The notes under the pieces were generated by a model. That model did not search any database. It saw only the letters and a program-made list of their open reading frames with translations, and was not told the origin of the DNA. From the NCBI GenBank assembly GCA_030066885.1, contig JASJAT010000035.1, forward strand, positions 1 through 34,914: DNA of 34,914 nucleotides, written 5' to 3'. The stretch comes from Arenicellales bacterium (lineage in GTDB: Bacteria > Pseudomonadota > Gammaproteobacteria > Arenicellales > JAANXG01). The translations under genes were made by a program, and so were the position numbers. Positions 9,176-16,266 of the stretch are shown here, one piece after another (the first letter of the stretch is position 1; each line of letters opens with the position of its first letter).

Positions 9176-10741
9176 TCAGTGCCATATATCCGGCATGCTT
9201 TGTTTCTTTTGCGCCATGAATGCCTGTAATTCCTCGTCGACAGCGATATCTAAAGGAGGAGGATCATAGCGTCGCAACGACTCTTTCCAATACTTGTTCG
9301 CTCTTTGAATTGCGTCTTTTTGGCCAGCGTCAAACCAGTTTTCGAATGAGCCTGTATCGGCAAGCTCACTTTCAAAAAATGCAGTTTCGTAATTCGCAAC
9401 CGTGTGGGCACAGCCAAAGAAATGATTACCCGGTTTGACTTCTTTAAAGGCATCTAGAGCGAGCGCATTTACATTTAAGGGTAGTCCCCTTAAAAAAGTG
9501 TGCGCAGCACCTAAATGGTCAGCGTCAAGCACAAGTTTCTCGTATCCGATGGTTAGTGCAGCCTCCAACCAGCCTGCAGCGTGCATAACAAAATTGGCGC
9601 CACATAGTAACGCCGTGTAGAGCGAGGTCACACTTTCCTGCATGGCCTGTGCATCGGGAACCTTCGATGATGTAAACGCTCCGCTACATCGAAGCGGAAT
9701 ACCAATTCTTCGCGCTAACTGTGCTGCCACGAAGGATCCGAGTGCGGGCTCAGGTGTACCGAAGGTGGGTGAGCCGGATTTCAAATCTACCGTGGTCAGG
9801 AAATTGCCAAAAATAGCCGGGGAACCTGGCCGTTCAAGTTGACCAAGTGCTATACCTGCCATGACTTCTGCCAGCGATTGGGCGATCGCACCCGCCATAG
9901 TCACGGGACCTGTTGCGCCACCAAGAATAAAGGGCACCACAACAGGACATTGATTCGCCCGCGCGTATGCGCGAAGCGAGCCTGACATCGCGCTATCGTA
10001 GACCAGTGGTGAGTTCATGTTGATATTGCCCATAATCACACAATTGGAATCTACAAACTTTTCGCCAAACACGATCCGCGCCATGTCGATAGAATCTTCC
10101 GCTCGTTCGGGTGTCGTTACCGAACCCATAAAGGGCTTGTCGGAATAACGTACGTGCGCGTAGACCATATCGAGATGCCGCTTATTTGCTGGTTGGTCGA
10201 CAGGCTCGCACACCGTACCACCAGAATGGTGTAACCAAGGAGAAACGTAGGTCAGTTTGACAAGCTTGTGGAAGTCAGCGAGTGTACCGTAACGACGCCC
10301 ATTGTCGGCGTCGTGCACAAAGGGTGCACCATAAGCTGGCGCAAAAACTACATTATTGTTACCTAACTCAACAGAACGTTCAGGGTTTCGGGCGTATTGA
10401 ATAAAAGAACTCGGCGCAGACCGAGAAATGATGGATTGCAGAAAACCATCTTCAAATCGAACCCGCTCACCTTTAACATCCGCTCCGGCCTTGCGCCAAA
10501 GATCCTGAGCTTCTACATCCCCGCGAAATTCGATGCCAACTTCCTTGAGAATTCGTGCGGCATTCTGCTCAATCAGGTCTAAGCCTTCCTCGCTAAGAAG
10601 CTCGTAAGTGGGGATCTCTCGACGAACACCGGTAATGATCTGTGGTTTGCCGAGATACCGTTGTGCTTTGCGTGAGCGACGGCGAGCACGCTTGCCGGAC
10701 GCAGGTGATTTTTCTGTCTTTGTTGATGCATTATGCGACAC
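9176..10741 (-). CDS. MttB family methyltransferase, non-pyrrolysine type
   Basis: The 521-residue cytoplasmic protein belongs to the trimethylamine methyltransferase (MttB/COG5598) family. These TIM-barrel enzymes move a methyl group from a quaternary or tertiary amine to a corrinoid protein. The frame is continuous, with no in-frame amber codon. The segment SSKVPDAQ (residues 358-365) lies in the region where pyrrolysine is found in true MttB, so this is a non-pyrrolysine homologue; glycine betaine or a related quaternary amine is plausible (MtgB type). The first 30 residues form an unusual basic tail (GKRARRRSRKAQRYLGK). No corrinoid protein or MtrH-like partner is adjacent. Confidence 0.88.
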   Translation of the reverse strand: MSHNASTKTEKSPASGKRARRRSRKAQRYLGKPQIITGVRREIPTYELLSEEGLDLIEQNAARILKEVGIEFRGDVEAQDLWRKAGADVKGERVRFEDGFLQSIISRSAPSSFIQYARNPERSVELGNNNVVFAPAYGAPFVHDADNGRRYGTLADFHKLVKLTYVSPWLHHSGGTVCEPVDQPANKRHLDMVYAHVRYSDKPFMGSVTTPERAEDSIDMARIVFGEKFVDSNCVIMGNINMNSPLVYDSAMSGSLRAYARANQCPVVVPFILGGATGPVTMAGAIAQSLAEVMAGIALGQLERPGSPAIFGNFLTTVDLKSGSPTFGTPEPALGSFVAAQLARRIGIPLRCSGAFTSSKVPDAQAMQESVTSLYTALLCGANFVMHAAGWLEAALTIGYEKLVLDADHLGAAHTFLRGLPLNVNALALDAFKEVKPGNHFFGCAHTVANYETAFFESELADTGSFENWFDAGQKDAIQRANKYWKESLRRYDPPPLDIAVDEELQAFMAQKKQSMPDIWH

Positions 10742-10838
10742 GGATCTCCACCGGCACTCTCAAATACGTTTATGACGCAGTTTAATGAGTTTTACGATGA
10801 CAGTCAGGGATAGATTTGGATCGGTTCCCCGATGCACA

Positions 10839-10868
10839 TTGACGATATTATTGGTTCTTAATGATAAA
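10839..10868 (+). promoter_or_regulatory. Candidate sigma-70 promoter for the carbamoyltransferase operon
   Basis: TTGACG (10839-10844) is followed after 18 bp by GATAAA (10863-10868); a TAAAAT two bases further is an alternative -10. Transcription from here would give a leader of about 130 nt before the ATG at 11006. Confidence 0.45.
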
Positions 10869-10914
10869 ATCTTTAATAGCCTTGCCCGAACCGCTTGATA
10901 CATCTAAAAAACCG

Positions 10915-10959
10915 GTCGTCTGGGGCCACAGTCGTTGTCTCCGTTTCCGACTGGATGAC
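10915..10959 (+). promoter_or_regulatory. Two-tier stem in the carbamoyltransferase leader
   Basis: CAGTCG (10929-10934) pairs with CGACTG (10948-10953). Outside it GTCGTC (10915-10920) pairs with GATGAC (10954-10959), allowing one G-U pair. The two stems are separated by a one-sided internal loop (TGGGGCCA). The structure ends one base before the terminator-like hairpin, as an aptamer and expression platform would. I do not recognise the class. Confidence 0.4.
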
Positions 10960-10960
10960 A

Positions 10961-11005
10961 GCCCGCCGATAGCAGGCCAAGAATACTCAGTTGGCGGGCG
11001 TTTTT
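10961..11005 (+). terminator. Attenuator-like hairpin with T-run directly before the start codon
   Basis: GCCCGCCGAT (10961-10970) pairs with GTTGGCGGGC (10990-10999); seven pairs are GC-rich Watson-Crick pairs and three include wobbles. TTTTT follows at 11001-11005, and then the ATG at 11006. A competing pairing GCCAA (10976-10980) with TTGGC (10991-10995) would disrupt the stem. The right arm also contains the only Shine-Dalgarno-like stretch (GGCGGG). It could therefore control transcription, translation or both. Confidence 0.55.
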
Positions 11006-11965
11006 ATGGATCTTTGGCACTGTGACGAAAAAGTGAATCATACTCTTAAGCACCTGGTAGATTGGAAATTTTGGAGCGACGAAGATGTTCGTCATGCGCT
11101 CGAACTGTCTCGTACAGTTAAACATAAGCGGTGGGAATTTCAGGGCCACATGCAGGGGAACACCCTGGTCATGCTATTTCAAAAAACATCCACTCGAACA
11201 CGCGTCTCTTTCGAGGCAGGTATGGCCGAATTGGGTGGCCATGCAATAAATCTGGATTGGCGGGCCACTAACTTCACTCTAAGCAAAATCAGGTTTGAAA
11301 CGCGGTACCTTTGCCGTAACGCGGCGATGCTGATGGCCAGACTCAAGGATAACAAAGACCTGTTGGAGATGGAGCAGGCGGCTTCGGTACCGGTGATCAA
11401 CGGGTGCTGTAATCTTTATCATCCTTGTCAAGCGCTGGCAGACATGTTGACCATTGCCGAGGATAGAGGTGGCGCCATCAAGGGGGCCAGGCTCACCTAT
11501 ATTGGCGTTTACAACAATATCGTTAACTCATTAGTATCCATTTCTGCAGCTCTCGGCGTACACCTGACCTTGGTCTGCCCCATACGGGATGACCACACCA
11601 TCGATAAAGAATCTCGGCAAAAACTCCTGGATGTGGGGCAACTGGTCGAAACTTTGGATGCGAAGTCGGCTGTTGTTGATGCTGACTATGTGTATACGGA
11701 TACCTGGCTGGACATGGAGTATTTCAATGATCCGTCGTACGAACAAGAAAAGCGAAAACGATGCGATATTATGCTGCCCTATCAAATCAATGCTGAACTA
11801 ATGGAGAGCAGTCAGGCAAAAATCATGCACGACATGCCGATTCACCCTGGTTATGAAATTACTGAAGACATGGTGGAATGCAGTCAATCCATTATTTATG
11901 ACCAAGCCGAGAATCGACTCGATGCACAAAAAGCGATCATGTTGCACCTACTCCATGGGCTCTGA
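11006..11965 (+). CDS. Aspartate/ornithine carbamoyltransferase family enzyme with altered acceptor-binding motifs
   Basis: The 319-residue enzyme keeps the carbamoyl-phosphate site: STRTR at residues 62-66 and HPCQALAD at 139-146. The second-domain YNNIVNSL (169-176) is also conserved. Two acceptor-side signatures differ from ornithine carbamoyltransferase. The usual DxWxSMG is DTWLDME (232-238), and the usual HCLP loop is HDMP (275-278). The usual DTARVL segment is replaced by KIRFETRYL. It is therefore a carbamoyltransferase acting on an amine that is probably not ornithine. ATG 11006 is preferred over TTG 10991, which lies in the attenuator hairpin. It heads a run of same-strand genes with inositol-phosphate enzymes. 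An automatic label of argF would be unsafe. Confidence 0.8.
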   Translation: MDLWHCDEKVNHTLKHLVDWKFWSDEDVRHALELSRTVKHKRWEFQGHMQGNTLVMLFQKTSTRTRVSFEAGMAELGGHAINLDWRATNFTLSKIRFETRYLCRNAAMLMARLKDNKDLLEMEQAASVPVINGCCNLYHPCQALADMLTIAEDRGGAIKGARLTYIGVYNNIVNSLVSISAALGVHLTLVCPIRDDHTIDKESRQKLLDVGQLVETLDAKSAVVDADYVYTDTWLDMEYFNDPSYEQEKRKRCDIMLPYQINAELMESSQAKIMHDMPIHPGYEITEDMVECSQSIIYDQAENRLDAQKAIMLHLLHGL

Positions 11966-11987
11966 TTCCTTAGGAGATGTCTACAAG

Positions 11988-12131
11988 ATGACAGGACACA
12001 GCGGAGCGCTGCCGCAATGCGCTAAATGCCGCCGATTTGGCGCGTGTTCACAAGAAAATCTCAATAAACCACTGTTTATAAACGGATTAACGCACTATAA
12101 TGCAGGGTGCCCAAAAGGTATTGTCGATTAA
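11988..12131 (+). CDS. Small Cys-rich protein (47 aa)
   Basis: This short ORF begins 22 bp after the carbamoyltransferase stop, with TAGGAG 11 bp before its ATG. It encodes 47 residues with four cysteines: CAKC at 11-14, then C20 and C41 (GCP). The spacing could bind Zn or an Fe-S cluster. The middle holds a polar KPLFINGLTHYN segment. I do not recognise a family. Its position between the carbamoyltransferase and the inositol-phosphate synthase, on the same strand with a good ribosome site, argues for a real gene and for a role linked to those enzymes. Confidence 0.6.
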   Translation: MTGHSGALPQCAKCRRFGACSQENLNKPLFINGLTHYNAGCPKGIVD

Positions 12132-12191
12132 CCCCACCTTGAAACTATGGATCGGCTGCCTTGGGATTTGAGTCCAAACGGAACACAAATT

Positions 12192-13355
12192 ATGAAAAAA
12201 ATTAGAATAGCTATTGTTGGAGTTGGTAACTGCGCCAGCTCTTTGATCCAAGGTATACATTACTATCGCGATGGTTGTGAATCCGACGCTGTCGGGTTGA
12301 TGCACTGGAATCTTGGCGGATACCTGCCGGGCGACATCGAGGTAGTTGCTGCATTTGACGTAGATCAACGGAAAGTTGGCCTCGATGTCAACGAGGCAAT
12401 TTTTGCTAAGCCGAATTGCACCCTGGTTTTCTGTGACGACCTGCCTGATTCAGGTATCAAAGTAAACATGGGTTGGGTGTCGGACGGGGTTGCAGATCAC
12501 ATGCAGGACTATAAAGATGACAGGACGTTCGTCGTTGCAGATGCGGCTGAACCAGATCAGGACCAGATAGTGCAGCTACTCAAAGACTCCGGCACGGAGA
12601 TATTACTCAACTATTTGCCGGTCGGGTCTGAACAAGCGAGTAGATTCTATGCAGAATGCGCACTGGAAGCTGGAGTTGCGTTCGTTAACAACATCCCTGT
12701 GTTCATTGCGAGCGACCCTGTATGGGCAACCAGGTTTGAGCAGCGTGGATTACCGATCATAGGGGACGATATAAAAGCACAGTTGGGGGCGACGATTACA
12801 CACCGCACGTTGACCGATTTGTTTAAAAAACGAGGTGTTAAGATCGAACGAACCTATCAATTAAACACGGGCGGCAATACAGATTTCTTAAACATGCTAA
12901 ACAGGAGCCGTTTGGAATCGAAGAAGGAATCTAAGACCGAGGCGGTACAGTCTGTCGCCGTTCATCGTCTCGAGGATGACAATATCCATGTCGGGCCGAG
13001 CGACTACGTGCCGTGGCAAAACGACAACAAGGTGTGTTTTCTTCGCATGGAAGGAAAGCTATTCGGTGATGTACCGATGAATCTCGAGCTCCGATTGTCT
13101 GTGGAGGATTCACCAAATTCCGCTGGTGTTTCCATAGATGCCATACGTTGCTGCAAACTTGCATTGGACCGAGGGGAAAAAGGTGTATTGCACCCGCCTT
13201 CGGCGTATTTTTGCAAACACCCGCCACGACAATATACGGATGACGAAGCGTACCGAATGGTCGAGGCATTTATCGATGGGACTTGGGGAGAGAAACTGAG
13301 TGAAATGCCTGATCATCGCAGCCGGACAGGGGAGCCGGTTGCGGCAAAGAGCTGA
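12192..13355 (+). CDS. ino1: myo-Inositol-1-phosphate synthase
   Basis: The 387-residue enzyme converts glucose 6-phosphate to L-myo-inositol 1-phosphate with NAD. The Rossmann motif IAIVGVGNCASSLIQG is at the N-terminus. Family signatures follow: YLPVGSEQASRFYA, FVNNIPVFIASDPVWA, GDDIKAQLGATITHRTL, LNTGGNTDFLNML and SPNSAGVSIDAIR. The protein is closest in pattern to actinobacterial and archaeal synthases of 360-390 residues rather than to the longer eukaryotic form. ATG 12192 directly precedes the Rossmann segment; ATG 12147 would add 15 residues. Its end overlaps the next gene by 56 bp. The enzyme is uncommon in Gammaproteobacteria, so horizontal transfer is plausible but unproven. Confidence 0.93.
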   Translation: MKKIRIAIVGVGNCASSLIQGIHYYRDGCESDAVGLMHWNLGGYLPGDIEVVAAFDVDQRKVGLDVNEAIFAKPNCTLVFCDDLPDSGIKVNMGWVSDGVADHMQDYKDDRTFVVADAAEPDQDQIVQLLKDSGTEILLNYLPVGSEQASRFYAECALEAGVAFVNNIPVFIASDPVWATRFEQRGLPIIGDDIKAQLGATITHRTLTDLFKKRGVKIERTYQLNTGGNTDFLNMLNRSRLESKKESKTEAVQSVAVHRLEDDNIHVGPSDYVPWQNDNKVCFLRMEGKLFGDVPMNLELRLSVEDSPNSAGVSIDAIRCCKLALDRGEKGVLHPPSAYFCKHPPRQYTDDEAYRMVEAFIDGTWGEKLSEMPDHRSRTGEPVAAKS

Positions 13356-14058
13356 AAGCAAACCGCTCGTCCCACTTCAGGGTACTCCTTTAATAGAACA
13401 CGTCATCGGTGCCGCCCGTAAGGGTGGTGTCGATGAGTTTTTTGTGGTTAATGGTTACCGCGGTCGAATGCTGCGAGACCATCTCGATGGCGTATCCAAA
13501 CGTGATTCGATAGCGATCCACCATATCGATAATGATCGATGGCGTGAACCCAACGGCATTTCTGTATTAAAGGCAAAGGATCGACTTAACGAGCCCTTTG
13601 TTTTACTCATGTCCGATCATCTGTTCGATCCAACCATAGTCAGGGATTTGTCAAAGAAAAGTTTACCCCGTGAAGGTGTGATTCTCGCCATCGATGCCAA
13701 CTTGAACAATCGATTGGTGGACTTAGACGATGTGACCCGAGTTTATCAGGAGAACGGCTTTATACGAGAGATTGGAAAGGGGATAACGCGTTACAATGCC
13801 TTTGACACCGGTATATTCCTGTGTACACCGGGTCTGTTCGATTCGCTGGAAACAAGTATGCAGCGCAACCAAGATGCTAGTTTGTCAGGAGGCATTCGCG
13901 TACTCGCGCGATCGAATCTGGCTGTAAGCATGGATATCGATAGCCGATTTTGGTTGGACGTCGATGACTCCAGAACTTATGTAAAAGCTGAAGTGGCGCT
14001 GGAACAAATGACGAAAACCAGGAATTCGTCAGTGCATTCCCAGACAACAATAGTGTAG
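13300..14058 (+). CDS. Inositol-phosphate cytidylyltransferase-like nucleotidyltransferase
   Basis: The 252-residue protein has the sugar-nucleotidyltransferase fold. The nucleotide loop LIIAAGQGSRLR is at residues 4-15 and KPLVPL follows. Then come LLMSDHLFDP, VDLDDVTRVYQENG, YNAFDTGIFLCTP and FWLDVDD. The last four resemble the cytidylyltransferase half of IPCT/DIPPS proteins, which form CDP-inositol from CTP and L-myo-inositol 1-phosphate. The membrane CDP-alcohol transferase half of those fusions is missing. The GTG start lies 56 bp inside the inositol-phosphate synthase gene, with GGGGAG nine bases upstream, which suggests translational coupling. Another sugar-phosphate substrate is possible, but adjacency to the synthase favours inositol phosphate. 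Confidence 0.8.
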   Translation: MKCLIIAAGQGSRLRQRAESKPLVPLQGTPLIEHVIGAARKGGVDEFFVVNGYRGRMLRDHLDGVSKRDSIAIHHIDNDRWREPNGISVLKAKDRLNEPFVLLMSDHLFDPTIVRDLSKKSLPREGVILAIDANLNNRLVDLDDVTRVYQENGFIREIGKGITRYNAFDTGIFLCTPGLFDSLETSMQRNQDASLSGGIRVLARSNLAVSMDIDSRFWLDVDDSRTYVKAEVALEQMTKTRNSSVHSQTTIV

Positions 14059-14064
14059 ATGGTT

Positions 14065-14117
14065 TGTAGGAGGCCCGCCTCGGGCCGATTTATCGCGGCG
14101 AGGGTGCTGCTCCTACA
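14065..14117 (-). repeat. REP-like palindrome, copy 2 (inverted relative to copy 1)
   Basis: The complement reads TGTAGGAGCAGCACCCTCGC at its start and GGCGGGCCTCCTACA at its end. It differs from the element at 5018-5069 at only a few positions plus one extra A. It lies between the cytidylyltransferase-like gene and the oligopeptidase gene. Confidence 0.85.
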
Positions 14118-14137
14118 TAGTACCGCTTTTTAGGTTC

Positions 14138-16216
14138 ATGCCTTTTTCAAAAGTACCCCTCCCAGCGGCACCGCCGATTCTACCCAAACAAATTTGTTTG
14201 CACGGGAAGAGACTAGTCGATAACTACGCATACTTCAGAAATTATCAGGACGAATCAGTCCAAGCCTATATTAAAGCCGAGCAAGTATATGCACAGCGGA
14301 TGATGGCACCGCTGGATGACATTCGCGAAACGTTAGTCGACGAGATGTACGCAAGGACGAAGCAGGACGACCAGTCGGTACCGCAATTTTATGCCGGGTA
14401 CTGGTACTACTCCCGTTGGGAAGAGGGAATGGACTATCCGCTACATTGCAGACGGTTGCGGTCCATGCAAGCGTCGGAACAAGTCTACCTAGATGAAAAT
14501 GAGCTGGCCGGTAATAGGACGTACTTTGACCTTGCTTCGTTGGATATCTGCCCTCGGCAAAGATATGTGGCCTACGCGGTTGATTACGACGGGAGTGAAC
14601 GCTACGAAATCCACATAATCGATATTCAGTCTGGAAGCAAACTGGCTGATGTAATAAACGATGCGTCAGACTATTTCACTTGGTTTGAAGATCAGAAACA
14701 TATTGCATACGTACGATTGGATACTCACGAACGACCTCATGCAGTTTACATCCATCGTTTGGGTGAACCTGTCAACCACGATCGGTGCGTTTTCGTGGAA
14801 CACGATCCTGCCTTCTATGTCGCAGTGTGGAAGTCGCGTTCGAAGGACTATATTTTCATCGAATCGAACAGCAATACCACCTCAGAGGTCTTGTTTCTGT
14901 CAACGCATCATCCGGAATCAACACCGACGTTGGTCGAAAAGCGTAACCAAGGGGTTGAATACTACCTGGACCACCAGGAGGGGCGTTTCTTGATTCTCAC
15001 CAATGAAGAAGCAGCCAATTTTAAACTCATGGTTACACCGGTAACGGATGTAGGTAAAGATAATTGGCGAATACTCATACCGGAACGAAAAGATACGGTG
15101 TTGTGTTCCATAGACCCCTACGAAAGTTTTATAGTGGTCACTGAGTTGTTTGACGGTTTGGACCGTGTGGGAGTCCTGCAAACGACTTTTGAGAGGATCG
15201 ATTATCTTGACTTTCAAGAATCCGTAGCGAGTTTGTATACGGAAGGTGTCAGCGATTATAGGAGTACATTCGTACGGATTGTGTTTGGCTCATTGAACAT
15301 TCCGGAGGAAACCTGGGATTACTGCGTTCGAGATCAGACATGGACGCTCAGAAAGCGTGAGGAGATTGCCGGGTTTGATCGGGAGTCGTACGTCTGTGAA
15401 CGGTTATCAGTCGCTGTCAAAGACGGTGTCCGAATTCCGCTCACCCTGGTCTTTCAAAAAGCCACCCGGAAAGTTCAGAATCCACCGGTGCTGCTACACG
15501 CGTATGGTGCTTACGGCGAACCGCTAGATATCGATTTCGACAGCGACCTATTGAGTTTATTAGATCGTGGTGTCATCGTGGCCTACGCCCATGTTCGGGG
15601 TGGTGGGGAGTATGGTCAGTACTGGCATTTATCGGGGAGCATGCTGAATAAGGAAAACAGCATTCAAGACTATATAGACTGTGCTCAGTCTCTTATCGAT
15701 CGTGGTGTCACCCAAGCAGGATCGATAGCGGGTTTGAGTGGCAGCGCCGGCGGGCTGACAGTAGCAGTGGCAGCACAACGGGCCCCACAATTGTTTTCCG
15801 CTGTGGTCGTGGAAGCACCTTTTGTGGATGTCATTCACACCTTGTTGGATAAATCCCTACCCATCAGTGCACATGATATCGAGGAGTTTGGGGATCCAGA
15901 AAGGGAGGAGCAATTTGCTTACATGAAGCGGTACTCACCTTACGACAACGTTTCAGAAAAGTATCCACCACTGCTGGTCACCGCCGGACTTAACGATCAG
16001 CGTGTAGGTTACTGGGAGCCGTTAAAATGGGTGGCATCTATCCGTACCCGCAAGACAGATCAAAATCCCGTAATACTGAAAATAGATGAAGTTGGGCACG
16101 CCGGTGGAAGTGGTCGCCACCAGGAATTGCAGGATACGGCGCATATCTACGCATTCCTGTTGGCAACCTGGGGACTAGAAAGTGTAAAGTTTAAAGGACA
16201 AGAGTCAAAGATATGA
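14138..16216 (+). CDS. ptrB: Oligopeptidase B-like prolyl oligopeptidase family serine peptidase
   Basis: The 692-residue protein has an N-terminal seven-bladed propeller (about residues 75-410) and a C-terminal alpha/beta-hydrolase domain. The catalytic triad can be placed: S536 in SGSAGG, D620 in NDQRV and H654 in VGHAGG. The segment HVRGGGEYGQYWH is typical of the family. Oligopeptidase B cuts after basic residues in short peptides in the cytoplasm or periplasm; no signal peptide is seen here. The last dozen residues (ESVKFKGQESKI) are encoded by an AT-rich intergenic repeat that has extended the reading frame. A REP palindrome separates it from the gene upstream. Confidence 0.9.
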   Translation: MPFSKVPLPAAPPILPKQICLHGKRLVDNYAYFRNYQDESVQAYIKAEQVYAQRMMAPLDDIRETLVDEMYARTKQDDQSVPQFYAGYWYYSRWEEGMDYPLHCRRLRSMQASEQVYLDENELAGNRTYFDLASLDICPRQRYVAYAVDYDGSERYEIHIIDIQSGSKLADVINDASDYFTWFEDQKHIAYVRLDTHERPHAVYIHRLGEPVNHDRCVFVEHDPAFYVAVWKSRSKDYIFIESNSNTTSEVLFLSTHHPESTPTLVEKRNQGVEYYLDHQEGRFLILTNEEAANFKLMVTPVTDVGKDNWRILIPERKDTVLCSIDPYESFIVVTELFDGLDRVGVLQTTFERIDYLDFQESVASLYTEGVSDYRSTFVRIVFGSLNIPEETWDYCVRDQTWTLRKREEIAGFDRESYVCERLSVAVKDGVRIPLTLVFQKATRKVQNPPVLLHAYGAYGEPLDIDFDSDLLSLLDRGVIVAYAHVRGGGEYGQYWHLSGSMLNKENSIQDYIDCAQSLIDRGVTQAGSIAGLSGSAGGLTVAVAAQRAPQLFSAVVVEAPFVDVIHTLLDKSLPISAHDIEEFGDPEREEQFAYMKRYSPYDNVSEKYPPLLVTAGLNDQRVGYWEPLKWVASIRTRKTDQNPVILKIDEVGHAGGSGRHQELQDTAHIYAFLLATWGLESVKFKGQESKI

Positions 16217-16246
16217 TGATTGATACTTGCTTGCTCTTTAAACTTT
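16186..16246. repeat. Inverted repeat AAAGTTTAAAG/CTTTAAACTTT, copy 3
   Basis: AAAGTTTAAAG (16186-16196) is mirrored by CTTTAAACTTT (16236-16246), continuing with ATACTTTATA to 16256. The left arm lies inside the 3' end of the oligopeptidase reading frame and the right arm lies upstream of the next gene. Confidence 0.8.
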
Positions 16247-16266
16247 ATACTTTATAACCAGGTTCC

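Noticed and set aside
9176-10741. Possible pyrrolysine-containing MttB
   Set aside because: The frame has no internal TAG, so no amber read-through is needed.
10915-11005. Assignment of the leader to a known riboswitch class (ZTP, cobalamin, glycine, guanidine)
   Set aside because: Short similarities such as CGTCTGGGGC were seen, but the full conserved cores of these classes were not.
10991-11005. TTG start at 10991 for the carbamoyltransferase
   Set aside because: It lies in the hairpin and T-run; the ATG at 11006 is the more plausible start.
12931-13361. Overlapping minus-strand ORFs opposite the inositol-phosphate synthase
   Set aside because: No recognisable domain, and they lie fully inside a strong conserved gene.
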